A stretch of 55,844 bases of DNA from an uncultured Clostridia bacterium (GTDB taxonomy: Bacteria > Bacillota > Clostridia > Saccharofermentanales > Saccharofermentanaceae), in contig CAMNGC010000015.1 in NCBI GenBank assembly GCA_946537885.1, forward strand, positions 1 to 55,844, given 5' to 3'. Shown one piece after another: positions 41,800 through 50,791 of the stretch. Each line of letters begins with the position of its first letter. Within the stretch, counting starts at the first letter, position 1. The position numbers and the translations under genes were made by a program. The notes below the pieces were generated by a model. The model did no database searches and was not told where the DNA came from. It saw only the letters and a list, made by a program, of their open reading frames with translations.

Positions 41800-43046
41800 T
41801 GAGTGTAAGGGTAGGAATCGTCGGAGGCGGTATGGCAGGTCTCGCCGCCGCAGCATTTCTTAAACATGAGAAAGAACTGGGAGCGGATGTATGTTACACC
41901 GTCCTCGAGAAGGGTGAACGCCCCGGGCGCAAGCTCCTCATGACCGGCAAGGGTCGCTGCAACATCACCAACCGCAAGGCGGCGTCGAAGCTCAAAGAGG
42001 GTTATCACGAGGCAGGAAACTATATTTATAAGGCGCTGAAGGCTTTCGATCCCGATAGCGCAGTAAGCTTCATCGAGGAGATCCTGGGTGTTCCTCTTAA
42101 GGAGGAGGAGAACAACAGGATGTTTCCGGTAACTGATAAGGCCAAGACGATCTTGGATGCTTTCGAAAAATATATCGGGCCTGAGAGTATCGTCACGGAA
42201 TTTAATTGCGAGGATGTGGATATAGATGATGACGGTGTGGTTCTCACGGCAGAAGACGGCCGCCGCGCCATTGTCGATGTCGTTATCCTGGCCTGTGGAG
42301 GCAAGAGCTTTCCGGCTACCGGTTCGGACGGCTCAGGCTATGAACTGGCAAGAAGCTTCGGCCACACGATAACTCCCCTGGTACCCGCCCTGGTAGGAGT
42401 TGATGTCGCATCTGAAGACCGTCTGTTTACCGCGGCGGTAAGCGGTGTATCCGTGTCAGCCGGGGCAAATCTCTATTATGATTCCCGTAAGCAGGCAGCG
42501 ACTGCGGGAGATGTGCTTTTTACAGGCCGCGGAGTGTCAGGCCCTGCCATTATGGAACTGAGCCGCGATATCCCCCGTGACATCGGGCAGAGGGACGGAT
42601 GGATCGAGATTGATTTCGCGCCTTATCTGACGGATGAAGATTTTGATGAGGAGTTCACAAAACTGATCGACAGCAAGCCTGACACCAAGCTCACCACGCT
42701 GGCAAGTAATTATGTTCCCCGTTCCGTAGCCGAGAATCTTGGCGTCCGTGCCGGTGTTACCGAGCTTTACGCATCGGGAACAGTTCGTGAGAAACGCAAA
42801 GCCTACGAGAAGGAAATAAAGCATCTGACGCTTCATATCGAAAATGCCCCGGACTACAAAGACGCCTATGTAACCAGAGGCGGCGTATCGCTTAAGGAAG
42901 TTGACCGGGAGACCATGAGATCCAAGTTATCCGACCGCATGTATATAATCGGCGAGATGCTCGATATCGACGGTGTCTCGGGCGGCTATAACCTTCAGGC
43001 TTGCATGAGCGAAGCATTTATTGCGGTAAAGAATATTCTGATATAA
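41799..43046 (+). CDS. HI0933-family FAD-dependent oxidoreductase
   Basis: A 415-residue flavoprotein of the HI0933/YhiN type. The N-terminal FAD motif is GIVGGGMAGLAAAAFL, followed by the family signature PGRKLLMTGKGRCNITN, then GKSFPATGSDGSGYELA and the C-terminal FAD contact TRGGVSLKEVD with GEMLDIDGVSGGYNLQACMSEA. The family is widespread but its substrate is unknown. The start at 41799 overlaps the ddl stop by one base, so they are co-expressed; the functional link, if any, is unclear. An earlier TTG in frame at 41796 is unlikely. Confidence 0.9.
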   Translation: MSVRVGIVGGGMAGLAAAAFLKHEKELGADVCYTVLEKGERPGRKLLMTGKGRCNITNRKAASKLKEGYHEAGNYIYKALKAFDPDSAVSFIEEILGVPLKEEENNRMFPVTDKAKTILDAFEKYIGPESIVTEFNCEDVDIDDDGVVLTAEDGRRAIVDVVILACGGKSFPATGSDGSGYELARSFGHTITPLVPALVGVDVASEDRLFTAAVSGVSVSAGANLYYDSRKQAATAGDVLFTGRGVSGPAIMELSRDIPRDIGQRDGWIEIDFAPYLTDEDFDEEFTKLIDSKPDTKLTTLASNYVPRSVAENLGVRAGVTELYASGTVREKRKAYEKEIKHLTLHIENAPDYKDAYVTRGGVSLKEVDRETMRSKLSDRMYIIGEMLDIDGVSGGYNLQACMSEAFIAVKNILI

Positions 43047-43125
43047 AATAAAGCAGTTATGTTCACCTGAAGGCGGGTTCCTGCTATATCGGAGCTCGTG
43101 TGCCACACTCTTATGCGAGGTATAT

Positions 43126-43611
43126 ATGGCTACTAGTAAGAGAGAAGATTATATATCCTGGGATGAGTACTTTATGGGGATTGCAAACCTGTCTGCCCAG
43201 AGAAGTAAAGATCCTAATACACAGGTTGGCGCATGCATCGTAAATGATGAGCGTAAGATCCTGACGGTCGGCTATAACGGTCTGCCGATCGGATGTTCAG
43301 ACGACGATTTTCCCTGGTCAAGAGACGGCAGCACATACGAGACAAAATATGCTTATGTATGTCATGCAGAGATGAATGCGATCCTGAATTGCAACTCTCC
43401 CTTGAAGGATTCGAAGATATATGTATCGCTTTTCCCCTGTCAGGAGTGTACGAAGGCTCTTATACAGAAGGGAATAAAAGAAATAATCTACGCAGACGAC
43501 AAGTATCACGACACTGAAGGCGCCAGAGCGGCCCGCCGTATGCTGGATGCAGCGGGAGTCATCTACAGACCCTATGCTCCCTCCGGCCGTAAGATCGAGA
43601 TCAATGTCTGA
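43126..43611 (+). CDS. dCMP deaminase family protein
   Basis: A 161-residue zinc deaminase, close to ComEB/dCMP deaminase, which makes dUMP for thymidylate synthesis. The zinc site is CHAEMNAIL (His and catalytic Glu) and FPCQECTKALI (two Cys). The start SWDEYFMGIANLSAQRSKDPNTQVGACIV and the SDDDFPWSRDG loop match the deoxycytidylate branch. ATG 43126 follows GCGAGGTATAT. Length is normal (about 160). The next gene's signal-peptide start (43636) is 25 bases away, in the same direction. Confidence 0.92.
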   Translation: MATSKREDYISWDEYFMGIANLSAQRSKDPNTQVGACIVNDERKILTVGYNGLPIGCSDDDFPWSRDGSTYETKYAYVCHAEMNAILNCNSPLKDSKIYVSLFPCQECTKALIQKGIKEIIYADDKYHDTEGARAARRMLDAAGVIYRPYAPSGRKIEINV

Positions 43612-43635
43612 ATGTCAGCAAAGGACAGTATTTAC

Positions 43636-45750
43636 ATGAAGACACGTAAAATCGCAGCCGTACTTTTAAGTGCGGCTGCTCTCTTAGGAACAGTGGCGGC
43701 GCCGATCAAAACAGGCAGGGATAAAACAGCTGCGGCAATTCGAACGGACCTTAAAAGGGAAGCTTCTGCCGATGTGGATAATGTTAATCCATGGGGTAGC
43801 GGAGGACAGATAACTCTTAACCTGTCAGGCTGCGCAGGCTACGAGACTATCACAGTCGTCGTAGAATTTACGGGCACGGTAAGCTCGGCTTCCGGCTGGG
43901 GCTTTGATTCCTATTCGGTAAACGGTAACCGGGTAACAGCGGTCGTATCAGCGACAGGCGCTAATTCATGGGCTTTTGACGGCAATGTAGGCATCCAGGT
44001 CAGCGGCTCTGACATAAGCTCGGCATCCCTTATCTCGGTAACGGGTTCCGGATCCTATTCCGGTGGGAATAACGGCGGAAATAACGGCGGAAATAATGGC
44101 GCCAATGGAGGCGGCAACGGTAACGGTGACAACGGCAATAACGGCGGAGTACAGCCGGCGGAAACGGCCGATATGCCCTTTATCCCGGCAGGACAGGGCG
44201 TTCAGGGGGATGACTGGCTGACTACCGACGGCGACAAGATCGTGGATATGAACGGAACAGAAGTCTGGCTTACCGGCTGCAACTGGTTTGGCTATAATAC
44301 CGGAACGAATATTTTCGATGGGGTATGGAATTGCAATCTGAGGGATGCGCTGAAGGGCATCGCCGATCATGGCTTTAACCTGCTGAGGATCCCGATATCG
44401 GCGGAGCTACTGCTTCAGTGGAGCCGTGGCGAGTATCCCACGGCCAACTACAACCAGGCATATAACACAGATCTGAATACAATGAATTCCCTGGAGATTT
44501 TCGATTATGTGCTCCTGCTTTGTGAGAATAACGGCATGAAAGTCATGCTGGACATACACAGCGCTAATACCGATGCTTCAGGGCATAATGCGCCTTTGTG
44601 GTATACGGACAGGATCAGCACCGACGATTATCTGACAGCGCTTGACTGGGTGTCTGCAAGGTATGCGGATAATGATACCATCGTGGCTTATGATCTGAAG
44701 AACGAGCCTCACGGCAAAGCTTCGGAGACGGAGCACGCCATCTGGAACGATTCGGAGGACGCCAATAACTGGAAATATGTGGCCGAGACGGCCGGCAACA
44801 TCGTGTTGGATAATAATCCACATGCTCTGATAATGATCGAAGGTATACAGATCTTTCCCATCGATCCTCTGGAGAATGATTTTACATCGACGAATGATGA
44901 AGATTACTACAATTCCTGGTGGGGCGGCAATCTGCGGGGCGTTGAATATTATCCTATTGATTTCGGGTCGGAGGAGCGTAATCGTCAGATTGTCTATTCT
45001 CCTCACGATTACGGCCCTGCCGTCTATGCTCAGCCTTGGTTTGAAGGCGGCTTCAGCTATGAGTCGCTGATGGATGATTACTGGTATGATGCCTGGCTCT
45101 ATATTGACGATCAGGAGATCGCGCCCTTGCTGATAGGCGAGTGGGGCGGCTTTATGAGCGGTGATAATCTGACTTGGCTGCAATATATGCGCGACCTTAT
45201 TGCCGAGTATCATCTAAATCACACATTCTGGTGCTACAATGCCAATTCCGGCGACACCGGCGGATTGGTCCTGGACGATTTTGTCACTTGGGATAGCGAA
45301 AAGTACGATCTGGTAAAGACTGTCCTCTGGCAGACGCCGGACGGCTCTTTCATCGGTCTTGACCATGAGATCCCGCTCGGAGCGAACGGCATCTCTTTAA
45401 GTGACTACTCCGGTCTGGACATCGAGCCTGTAACGCCTGTGCCTACAAAGCCGGAGACCTCGGATGACGGCGATGAAGGGGAAGAGACAGTTGTGCCTTC
45501 TGCTTCGGATTCGGCTGAGGCAGCGGGTGAGACTTCTGCCGGCCGGGACATTAGTGAAAGCACTGCGCCTTCTTCAGCTTCCGGGAAGACTTCATCTTCT
45601 TCCGGCGCGGCAAAGACCGTTCTGACGGTAGTTCTTTGTATCGTCGGTGCTACGGCGGCCATTGGTCTCGGCAGATTTATCTACCTTCTCGGTTATGGCT
45701 TTAAGCCTGCTGAGGCCCTGCGCATGATCTTGCCGAAGAAGGGGAAATAG
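43636..45750 (+). CDS. Membrane-anchored GH5 endoglucanase with N-terminal beta module
   Basis: A 704-residue surface enzyme. Signal peptide 1-25; a beta-rich module with Trp (NPWGSGGQITLNLSGCAGYE ... ANSWAFDGNVGIQ), probably carbohydrate-binding; a Gly/Asn linker (GGNNGGNNGG...); then a GH5 domain (residues about 190-580) with the acid/base Glu357 in DLKNEPHG and nucleophile Glu502 in LLIGEWGG, the HSANT and NWFGYNTG blocks and WCYNANSGDTGG. A Ser/Glu/Pro linker leads to one TM helix (about 661-686) and the short inner end GYGFKPAEALRMILPKKGK. It likely cuts cellulose or related beta-1,4-glucans while tethered to the membrane. ATG 43636 follows AAAGGA; ATG 43612 overlaps the previous stop and is less likely. 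Confidence 0.9.
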   Translation: MKTRKIAAVLLSAAALLGTVAAPIKTGRDKTAAAIRTDLKREASADVDNVNPWGSGGQITLNLSGCAGYETITVVVEFTGTVSSASGWGFDSYSVNGNRVTAVVSATGANSWAFDGNVGIQVSGSDISSASLISVTGSGSYSGGNNGGNNGGNNGANGGGNGNGDNGNNGGVQPAETADMPFIPAGQGVQGDDWLTTDGDKIVDMNGTEVWLTGCNWFGYNTGTNIFDGVWNCNLRDALKGIADHGFNLLRIPISAELLLQWSRGEYPTANYNQAYNTDLNTMNSLEIFDYVLLLCENNGMKVMLDIHSANTDASGHNAPLWYTDRISTDDYLTALDWVSARYADNDTIVAYDLKNEPHGKASETEHAIWNDSEDANNWKYVAETAGNIVLDNNPHALIMIEGIQIFPIDPLENDFTSTNDEDYYNSWWGGNLRGVEYYPIDFGSEERNRQIVYSPHDYGPAVYAQPWFEGGFSYESLMDDYWYDAWLYIDDQEIAPLLIGEWGGFMSGDNLTWLQYMRDLIAEYHLNHTFWCYNANSGDTGGLVLDDFVTWDSEKYDLVKTVLWQTPDGSFIGLDHEIPLGANGISLSDYSGLDIEPVTPVPTKPETSDDGDEGEETVVPSASDSAEAAGETSAGRDISESTAPSSASGKTSSSSGAAKTVLTVVLCIVGATAAIGLGRFIYLLGYGFKPAEALRMILPKKGK

Positions 45751-45763
45751 GCAGATCTCATAA

Positions 45764-46057
45764 TTATCGAAAAACGCGACGGCATCTCGTGTCTTGCGAT
45801 TGTCTATAATCTCTTAGAAAAGTTGCTTTATCAGAGTCATATACCATACTGAAATTGTTGTATTCCACGGTCTGACTGGCAAATCTCGAAGCTTTCTCGT
45901 AGGCTCGATATTTATAGTTGTTGGCAATCTCGCACCAGAAGGTGACAACTGCCAGGAAGGTCATCATAACGGCGAAGATGCTAAGAGAGATCTGAGGTGC
46001 GATCCTGCCGCAGAGTTCATGAAGTCTTGAAAGGCGAGATGCCCCGTCGCCGATCAT
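45764..46057 (-). CDS. Small membrane protein (97 aa), possible gene
   Basis: A minus-strand frame of 97 codons in the otherwise empty 479-base gap after the GH5 gene. It has one clear TM helix (residues about 23-43, ISLSIFAVMMTFLAVVTFW) and a charged C-terminus, and the residue mix looks protein-like. The ribosome binding site is poor (CAGTAAAGT), and its stop lies 13 bases from the converging GH5 stop without a terminator between. I consider it a real but uncertain gene; no family known. Confidence 0.45.
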   Translation of the reverse strand: MIGDGASRLSRLHELCGRIAPQISLSIFAVMMTFLAVVTFWCEIANNYKYRAYEKASRFASQTVEYNNFSMVYDSDKATFLRDYRQSQDTRCRRVFR

Positions 46058-46126
46058 ACTTTACTGTCAAGCGTAATGCTTTGAGCCGAGTGTTCAAACT
46101 TTATGAGCAGGAATCCTTTAAATACT

Positions 46127-46164
46127 TATAATATGATGAAAAAATCCTTCTGAGGGTATATAAT
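46127..46164 (+). promoter_or_regulatory. Two -10 boxes for the 1026-aa surface protein gene
   Basis: TATAAT occurs at 46127-46132 and again at 46159-46164, before the ribosome binding region GCGGGGG of the gene at 46230. Two promoters in tandem or one strong one are possible. Confidence 0.5.
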
Positions 46165-46229
46165 TTGTTTGATTGGGGTCTTGCGCTCAGTAGCAGGCCA
46201 TAACACAAAAGCGGGGGTTTTTCGTTGTT

Positions 46230-49200
46230 ATGACAAAGGTTTATCGGAGAAGAGGCATGGTTTTGGGAATAACCTTTCTATGTCTTTGTTTAGTTATATC
46301 ATTTACTTTTTTGATTTTGCCTTCATCTCGTGTTAATGCTGCTCCCGAAGAGGAGGGAACTACCACAGTTACCTCGGGTGGTTCCTGGAATTCTGGTGGT
46401 TTTGTTAATATTACGACAGCAGGATATGCTGATAATGAAATTGTGGTTGTGTCTTTCTTTCTTATGAGTCAGGTAGATGGCTATAGGGTAAATGGAGAGA
46501 ATGAGGGGCTTCGATTTGTTGAAGACAGATATATCAGTGGTTCCGCTACTGTTAATGATAGCGCGTGCTCAGCATCCGTCTCAAACGACGGAAGGATTAC
46601 AGTTAGGATTAATCCTTCCGGGTGGGCACACAATAACAATAATCCCAATAATCCCCTTCAAGTTGGATATAGTGGTAGTGGATTAGATAAAACAGTTCCC
46701 AACCAAGTTAATGTATCTGTGGAAGTAATAGATCCAACGCCTATTCCTCCCCAACCATCAGCGACCAATTCTCCTACGCCTACTCCCAAGCCCACAGCCC
46801 CCAACACCCCTACTCCTAAGCCGGAAGCTACCAGCACACCTAAGCCTACGGCTACCCCCAAGCCTGCAGCTACAAACACGCCTAAGCCCACGGCTACTCC
46901 TAAGCCTGCCGCAGCTACGGCAACTCCTAAGCCCGCCGCGACTACGGCCGCACCCGTACCGGCGACTGCTACACCCGCTCCGAATGACCCGGACACGCCC
47001 GTAGCACCTGTTGAGACACAGCCCGGCGAGACGCAGCCTGCTGCCGATACGCCTACCAATATCCCGACACCTACTCCCGAGACATCGGAGACTCCTACAC
47101 CTACCCCTGAGACAGAGGAGACGGAGCCTACGGTAATCGCACCCGTAATCCATGAAGACGAGCCCGATGCTACGGATAGTGAACCGACTGAAGAGGATGG
47201 GGATCCCACGAATACCCCTACACCTACGACCAAAGCAGCGGTCGCGGCTACGACCTCCAAGAAGAGCAACAACTTCCCCTGGTGGATTATTTTCGTTGCC
47301 ATAATCGTGCTTGTCGGCGGCAGATATTTCTATCTGCGCAATCATAAAGGCTACTATCGTAAGGATGCCCTGATCGATCTGATCCCCGGCGGACTCGTCA
47401 GAAAAGCTGCGGGATTGCCGCCTGCCAGATCTGCGGCTGCGACTGTCGCTACTGCCGGTGCGCCTAATGTAGTCAACGGTTATCTTCAGACATCAAATAC
47501 CAAGTCAATAAGACCTGTATATTCCAATACACCTGCCGCGCGAGCAGCAGAGGCAAAGGCCGAGGCGGCAGGATCTTCCGCCGGTTCTGCGCCCGCACTC
47601 AAGGCTCCCATCAAGCGTCCCGCGAGCGCATCCGTAAACCATGCGGCAGCGGCGGCAGCAGCAACTACTGCCACAGCTACAGCTAAGCCCGCGGCTGACA
47701 CTAAGGCAGTTCCGCCTACGCCCAGGCCGCCCATCAAGCGTCCTGCGAGCGCATCCGTAAATCATGCGGCAGCAACTACGGCTAAGCCCGCGGCTGACAC
47801 TAAGGCAGTTCCGCCTACACCCAAGCCGCCTATCAAGCGTCCTGCAAGCGCATCGGTAAATCACGCTGCAGCTGCGACAGCAGCTAAGACAGCAGAAGAT
47901 AAAAAGGCTGCGGCGCCCACGCCCAAGCCACCTATTAAACGTCCAGCCAGTGCATCCGTTAACCACGCGGCAGCAGCGGCGGCAGCAGGAGGAATCTCGA
48001 AAATGAATTCAACACCCACATCAGACCCTAAGCCCGAGGCAGCTGTGAACGAGGCAGAACAGAAGAGTCCCTTCCATCACAGATCCCCTATGACGAGAAC
48101 TTCTGCAGTTCCGGCCGGCAAATCGGTAGCTGAAGTAGTTGAAGAGAGAGCGGCGGCGGCAGCAGCAGCGGCAGCTGCAAACAACTCAGAAGGTAAAGCG
48201 TCTCCTTTCTCGAGATCTCCTTTCAATCGTCCTGCAGCAGGCGCAGATGAACAGAATAAAGCTCCCTCCGGTACAGAGGAGAAGCTTCCTCTTCAGCAGA
48301 GACCTCCCATCAAGAGGCCGGCTAAGTTCTCGGCCAACAGAAATATAGCTCAGGCTGCGATCGAAGAAGAGAAGGCGGCAGCAGCTGCAGGCAGGGCAGC
48401 TACACCCGGGAGACCCGGAGGCGGCAGTTCTCCAAGAAGCGCCAGAACAGCCGAGAAGGAAGATACGATGAACAGACCTGACAGCAGCGCATTAAATGCC
48501 AATGCATCACATACGGCAGCTCAGGAGGCGTTTATTAAGCAGCAGTCCGAGCAGAAGCTTGCGCCTGCCATTGCAACGGGATTTGTTCCCCCTGTAATTG
48601 ATAAGGAAGAGCATGATGACAGGCCCTCGCCCTTTAAGCCTGTTGCCCAGCCTATTGTTGACAGAGCAGTTGACGTCGAGGAAAAGAAAGAAGAGGTAAA
48701 GCCTGAGGTCAAGAGACCTTCTGCCGGCCCTCATAAGTATGTTCCGCCGATAGCCCAGTTTACTCCCGGGCCCGTAAAGAAAGAGGAAGCATCTCCTTTT
48801 AAGCCCTTAAACAACGAGGAAGAAACAGGTCTTAAGGCACCCATCAAGCGCCCGGCAAGCGCATCGGTCAACCGTGCTGCCGCCATGCAGGCAGAAGCTG
48901 ATAAGAATAAGTCTGCGCTTGACAGAATCCAGGCGGCCAAGACTGCCACGATAAGTGCAGGTGCTACGGATATCGATGCTAAGAAGGCTGAGGAAGAGGC
49001 AAAGAAGGCTGCTGAAGAAGCGGCCCGTAAGTCATCTGTAACAAGACCGGGAGCAAGGCCGGGAACGACTGCTGCCAAGACATTTAAGCCTGCCTATGAT
49101 GTGCCCGAGAGGCCCGCGCCGACCAGCCCTTTTAAGCCTAATCCCGCAGCAGCATCATCTAACTCCAACAGACCTTTCAATGCCGCTGCTGCAATGAAAG

Positions 49201-49310
49201 AGATCCGCGCTATGGAGGAGTCAGACGATTCATCTGCAGAACAGGCACGGAGTTCTTCTTCCGGTAAGGGGAAGAGGGGCGGACTCGGAGGCCTTTTCCA
49301 TCGTTGGTAA
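46230..49310 (+). CDS. Novel transmembrane surface protein with repeat-rich inner tail
   Basis: A 1026-residue protein in five parts. (1) Signal peptide (about 1-37). (2) N-terminal beta-rich module (about 43-168; SGGSWNSGGFVNITTAG, VDGYRVNGENEG), similar in style to those in the GH5 and pilin-like proteins. (3) Pro/Thr/Lys-Pro linker (TPKPTATPKPAA repeats, then acidic). (4) One TM helix at about 349-368, followed by RNHKGYYRKDALIDLIPGG. (5) A tail of about 650 residues, by the positive-inside rule cytoplasmic, very rich in Ala, Lys and Pro, with PIKRPA repeated six times, four as PIKRPASASVNHAAA (residues 459 onward) and the last at 870 (VNRAAA). Poly-Ala, PFKP and SRSPFNRP motifs also occur. 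No known domain. ATG 46230 has an ordinary site upstream (GCGGGGG). Confidence 0.85.
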   Translation: MTKVYRRRGMVLGITFLCLCLVISFTFLILPSSRVNAAPEEEGTTTVTSGGSWNSGGFVNITTAGYADNEIVVVSFFLMSQVDGYRVNGENEGLRFVEDRYISGSATVNDSACSASVSNDGRITVRINPSGWAHNNNNPNNPLQVGYSGSGLDKTVPNQVNVSVEVIDPTPIPPQPSATNSPTPTPKPTAPNTPTPKPEATSTPKPTATPKPAATNTPKPTATPKPAAATATPKPAATTAAPVPATATPAPNDPDTPVAPVETQPGETQPAADTPTNIPTPTPETSETPTPTPETEETEPTVIAPVIHEDEPDATDSEPTEEDGDPTNTPTPTTKAAVAATTSKKSNNFPWWIIFVAIIVLVGGRYFYLRNHKGYYRKDALIDLIPGGLVRKAAGLPPARSAAATVATAGAPNVVNGYLQTSNTKSIRPVYSNTPAARAAEAKAEAAGSSAGSAPALKAPIKRPASASVNHAAAAAAATTATATAKPAADTKAVPPTPRPPIKRPASASVNHAAATTAKPAADTKAVPPTPKPPIKRPASASVNHAAAATAAKTAEDKKAAAPTPKPPIKRPASASVNHAAAAAAAGGISKMNSTPTSDPKPEAAVNEAEQKSPFHHRSPMTRTSAVPAGKSVAEVVEERAAAAAAAAAANNSEGKASPFSRSPFNRPAAGADEQNKAPSGTEEKLPLQQRPPIKRPAKFSANRNIAQAAIEEEKAAAAAGRAATPGRPGGGSSPRSARTAEKEDTMNRPDSSALNANASHTAAQEAFIKQQSEQKLAPAIATGFVPPVIDKEEHDDRPSPFKPVAQPIVDRAVDVEEKKEEVKPEVKRPSAGPHKYVPPIAQFTPGPVKKEEASPFKPLNNEEETGLKAPIKRPASASVNRAAAMQAEADKNKSALDRIQAAKTATISAGATDIDAKKAEEEAKKAAEEAARKSSVTRPGARPGTTAAKTFKPAYDVPERPAPTSPFKPNPAAASSNSNRPFNAAAAMKEIRAMEESDDSSAEQARSSSSGKGKRGGLGGLFHRW

Positions 49311-49347
49311 CCCTGACGGATAAATGACACATAAACGTAAGATAAAG

Positions 49348-49379
49348 GCCGCCCGAGGTAACTAACGAGGGCGGCTTTT
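49348..49379 (+). terminator. Rho-independent terminator
   Basis: GCCGCCC and GGGCGGC flank a 14-base loop and are followed by TTTTC. It ends the 1026-aa protein gene. Confidence 0.9.
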
Positions 49380-49453
49380 CGATTATAATCAAAGGTGTAT
49401 AAATGCGTGCAAATGAATATGTGATAGATACAACGGCATAGCAGGAGGTCCTT

Positions 49454-50710
49454 ATGCGTAATGTAGCGATAATAACAGGTGCGTCATCCGGTATAGGAGA
49501 GGCTTTCGTAAGAGAGATCGTGAAGGAGCGCGGCGTTTACGGCAGTGTTCCTTTCCAGGAGATTTGGATAATCGCGAGGAGGGAAGAGAGGCTCAACAAG
49601 TTGCGTGACGAACTGGATCCGGCGCGCATCATTCCTTTCCCCATAGATCTTGCAGAGCCTTCGCAGATGCAGCTGGTTGAGGACAAGCTCGCCGAGGATG
49701 AGAATACCCGTGTAGGCCTGATCGTAAATTGTGCCGGTATGGGCAAACGAGGCCTTGTTGAGGACAAGAGCGCTCAAGTCATCGAGGATACTGTTGACGT
49801 AAATTGCACCTGTCTGTCAAAGCTGACTCGGATCTGCCTGCCCTACATGATCACGCCCAATCCGGTATTTCCTCGCCGTGACGGCCCCAGGATCATCAAT
49901 ATCGCTTCTTCTGCGGCCTTCCTGCCACAGCCGGGCTTTGCCGCATATGCCGCATCGAAAGCATATGTTGTCTCGTTCTCACGTGCTCTGGACATCGAGT
50001 TGATGCCTTACAAGATCTGCGTCACCACTGTCTGCCCCGGACCCGTTAACACGGAATTCCAGACTCAGGCAACGGACGGCCGTCAGGCTGAATTCACAGG
50101 CTTCAGAGCTGCCGTCGTGGCAGATCCCGTCAAGCTCGCGGTCAAGTCCCTCAAGGCCTCCCGCCGCGGCCGTCATCTCTTTGTTTACGGCTTCTCTCAG
50201 AAGGCTTTACATGTCGCATCGAAAATAATCCCCACATACTGGCTGATGCGCATCTCGAATGCGATCTCCCCGGCCCGTCCTGTAGCGCCCCGCCAGTCGG
50301 CCTATGAGTCCGCCTACGCCGCAGCCTACGCGGAGGCCTATGCGTCTGCTTATGCATCTGCGACTACAGGTAATACAGATGTTTCCGCCAACGATTCTTC
50401 CTCGGCAAGCGCCATCCTCGCTGCTTCGTCGACCACATCCGCATTTGCAAGTTCCGCTGCCCCTACTGTTGAGCCTGCCGCCACATTAGGCAGCGCCGGC
50501 AAGAGCAGCCAATACTATATGATGCAGGCGGCAACGACGCCTTATGTGCCCGAAGTTAATCAACCTGTAGCGGTAACGACTGACATCAGCAGTATCTATT
50601 CAGAAACAGCTTCCGAGTCTGCTTCTGTGTCCGCGCCCACATCTTCCGAGCCATCGGGACCCTTGCTCGCGGGCGATTCAGAGGCAGCACGTAAAATATT
50701 GGGAAGCTGA
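49454..50710 (+). CDS. SDR-family oxidoreductase with a long low-complexity C-terminus
   Basis: A 418-residue protein. Residues 1-255 are a classical short-chain dehydrogenase: NAD(P) loop IITGASSGIGEAF, NCAGMG, the catalytic Ser in NIASSAAF and the YAASK Tyr/Lys pair, and CPGPVNTEF. Such enzymes reduce or oxidise small carbonyl or alcohol substrates. After residue about 270 the sequence turns low-complexity, with a tetrad run SAYESAYAAAYAEAYASAY and a long Ser/Ala/Thr/Val tail, ending KILGS. An SDR normally ends near 260, so this tail of about 150 residues is unusual. GGAGG precedes ATG 49454 and TATAAT lies at 49384-49389. Confidence 0.88.
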   Translation: MRNVAIITGASSGIGEAFVREIVKERGVYGSVPFQEIWIIARREERLNKLRDELDPARIIPFPIDLAEPSQMQLVEDKLAEDENTRVGLIVNCAGMGKRGLVEDKSAQVIEDTVDVNCTCLSKLTRICLPYMITPNPVFPRRDGPRIINIASSAAFLPQPGFAAYAASKAYVVSFSRALDIELMPYKICVTTVCPGPVNTEFQTQATDGRQAEFTGFRAAVVADPVKLAVKSLKASRRGRHLFVYGFSQKALHVASKIIPTYWLMRISNAISPARPVAPRQSAYESAYAAAYAEAYASAYASATTGNTDVSANDSSSASAILAASSTTSAFASSAAPTVEPAATLGSAGKSSQYYMMQAATTPYVPEVNQPVAVTTDISSIYSETASESASVSAPTSSEPSGPLLAGDSEAARKILGS

Positions 50711-50791
50711 GAGGTGCTTGCAATTAGGCCGAAGATTGCTTATAGTCTCATATGTTTGTTTGCAAGAAGATGTATGAGGTAATGAGTATTT

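Noticed and set aside
46700..48000. Repetitive DNA in the PT linker and PIKRPA region as a possible CRISPR or satellite repeat
   Set aside because: The repeats are in frame, encode the same peptide with synonymous changes, and have no spacers.
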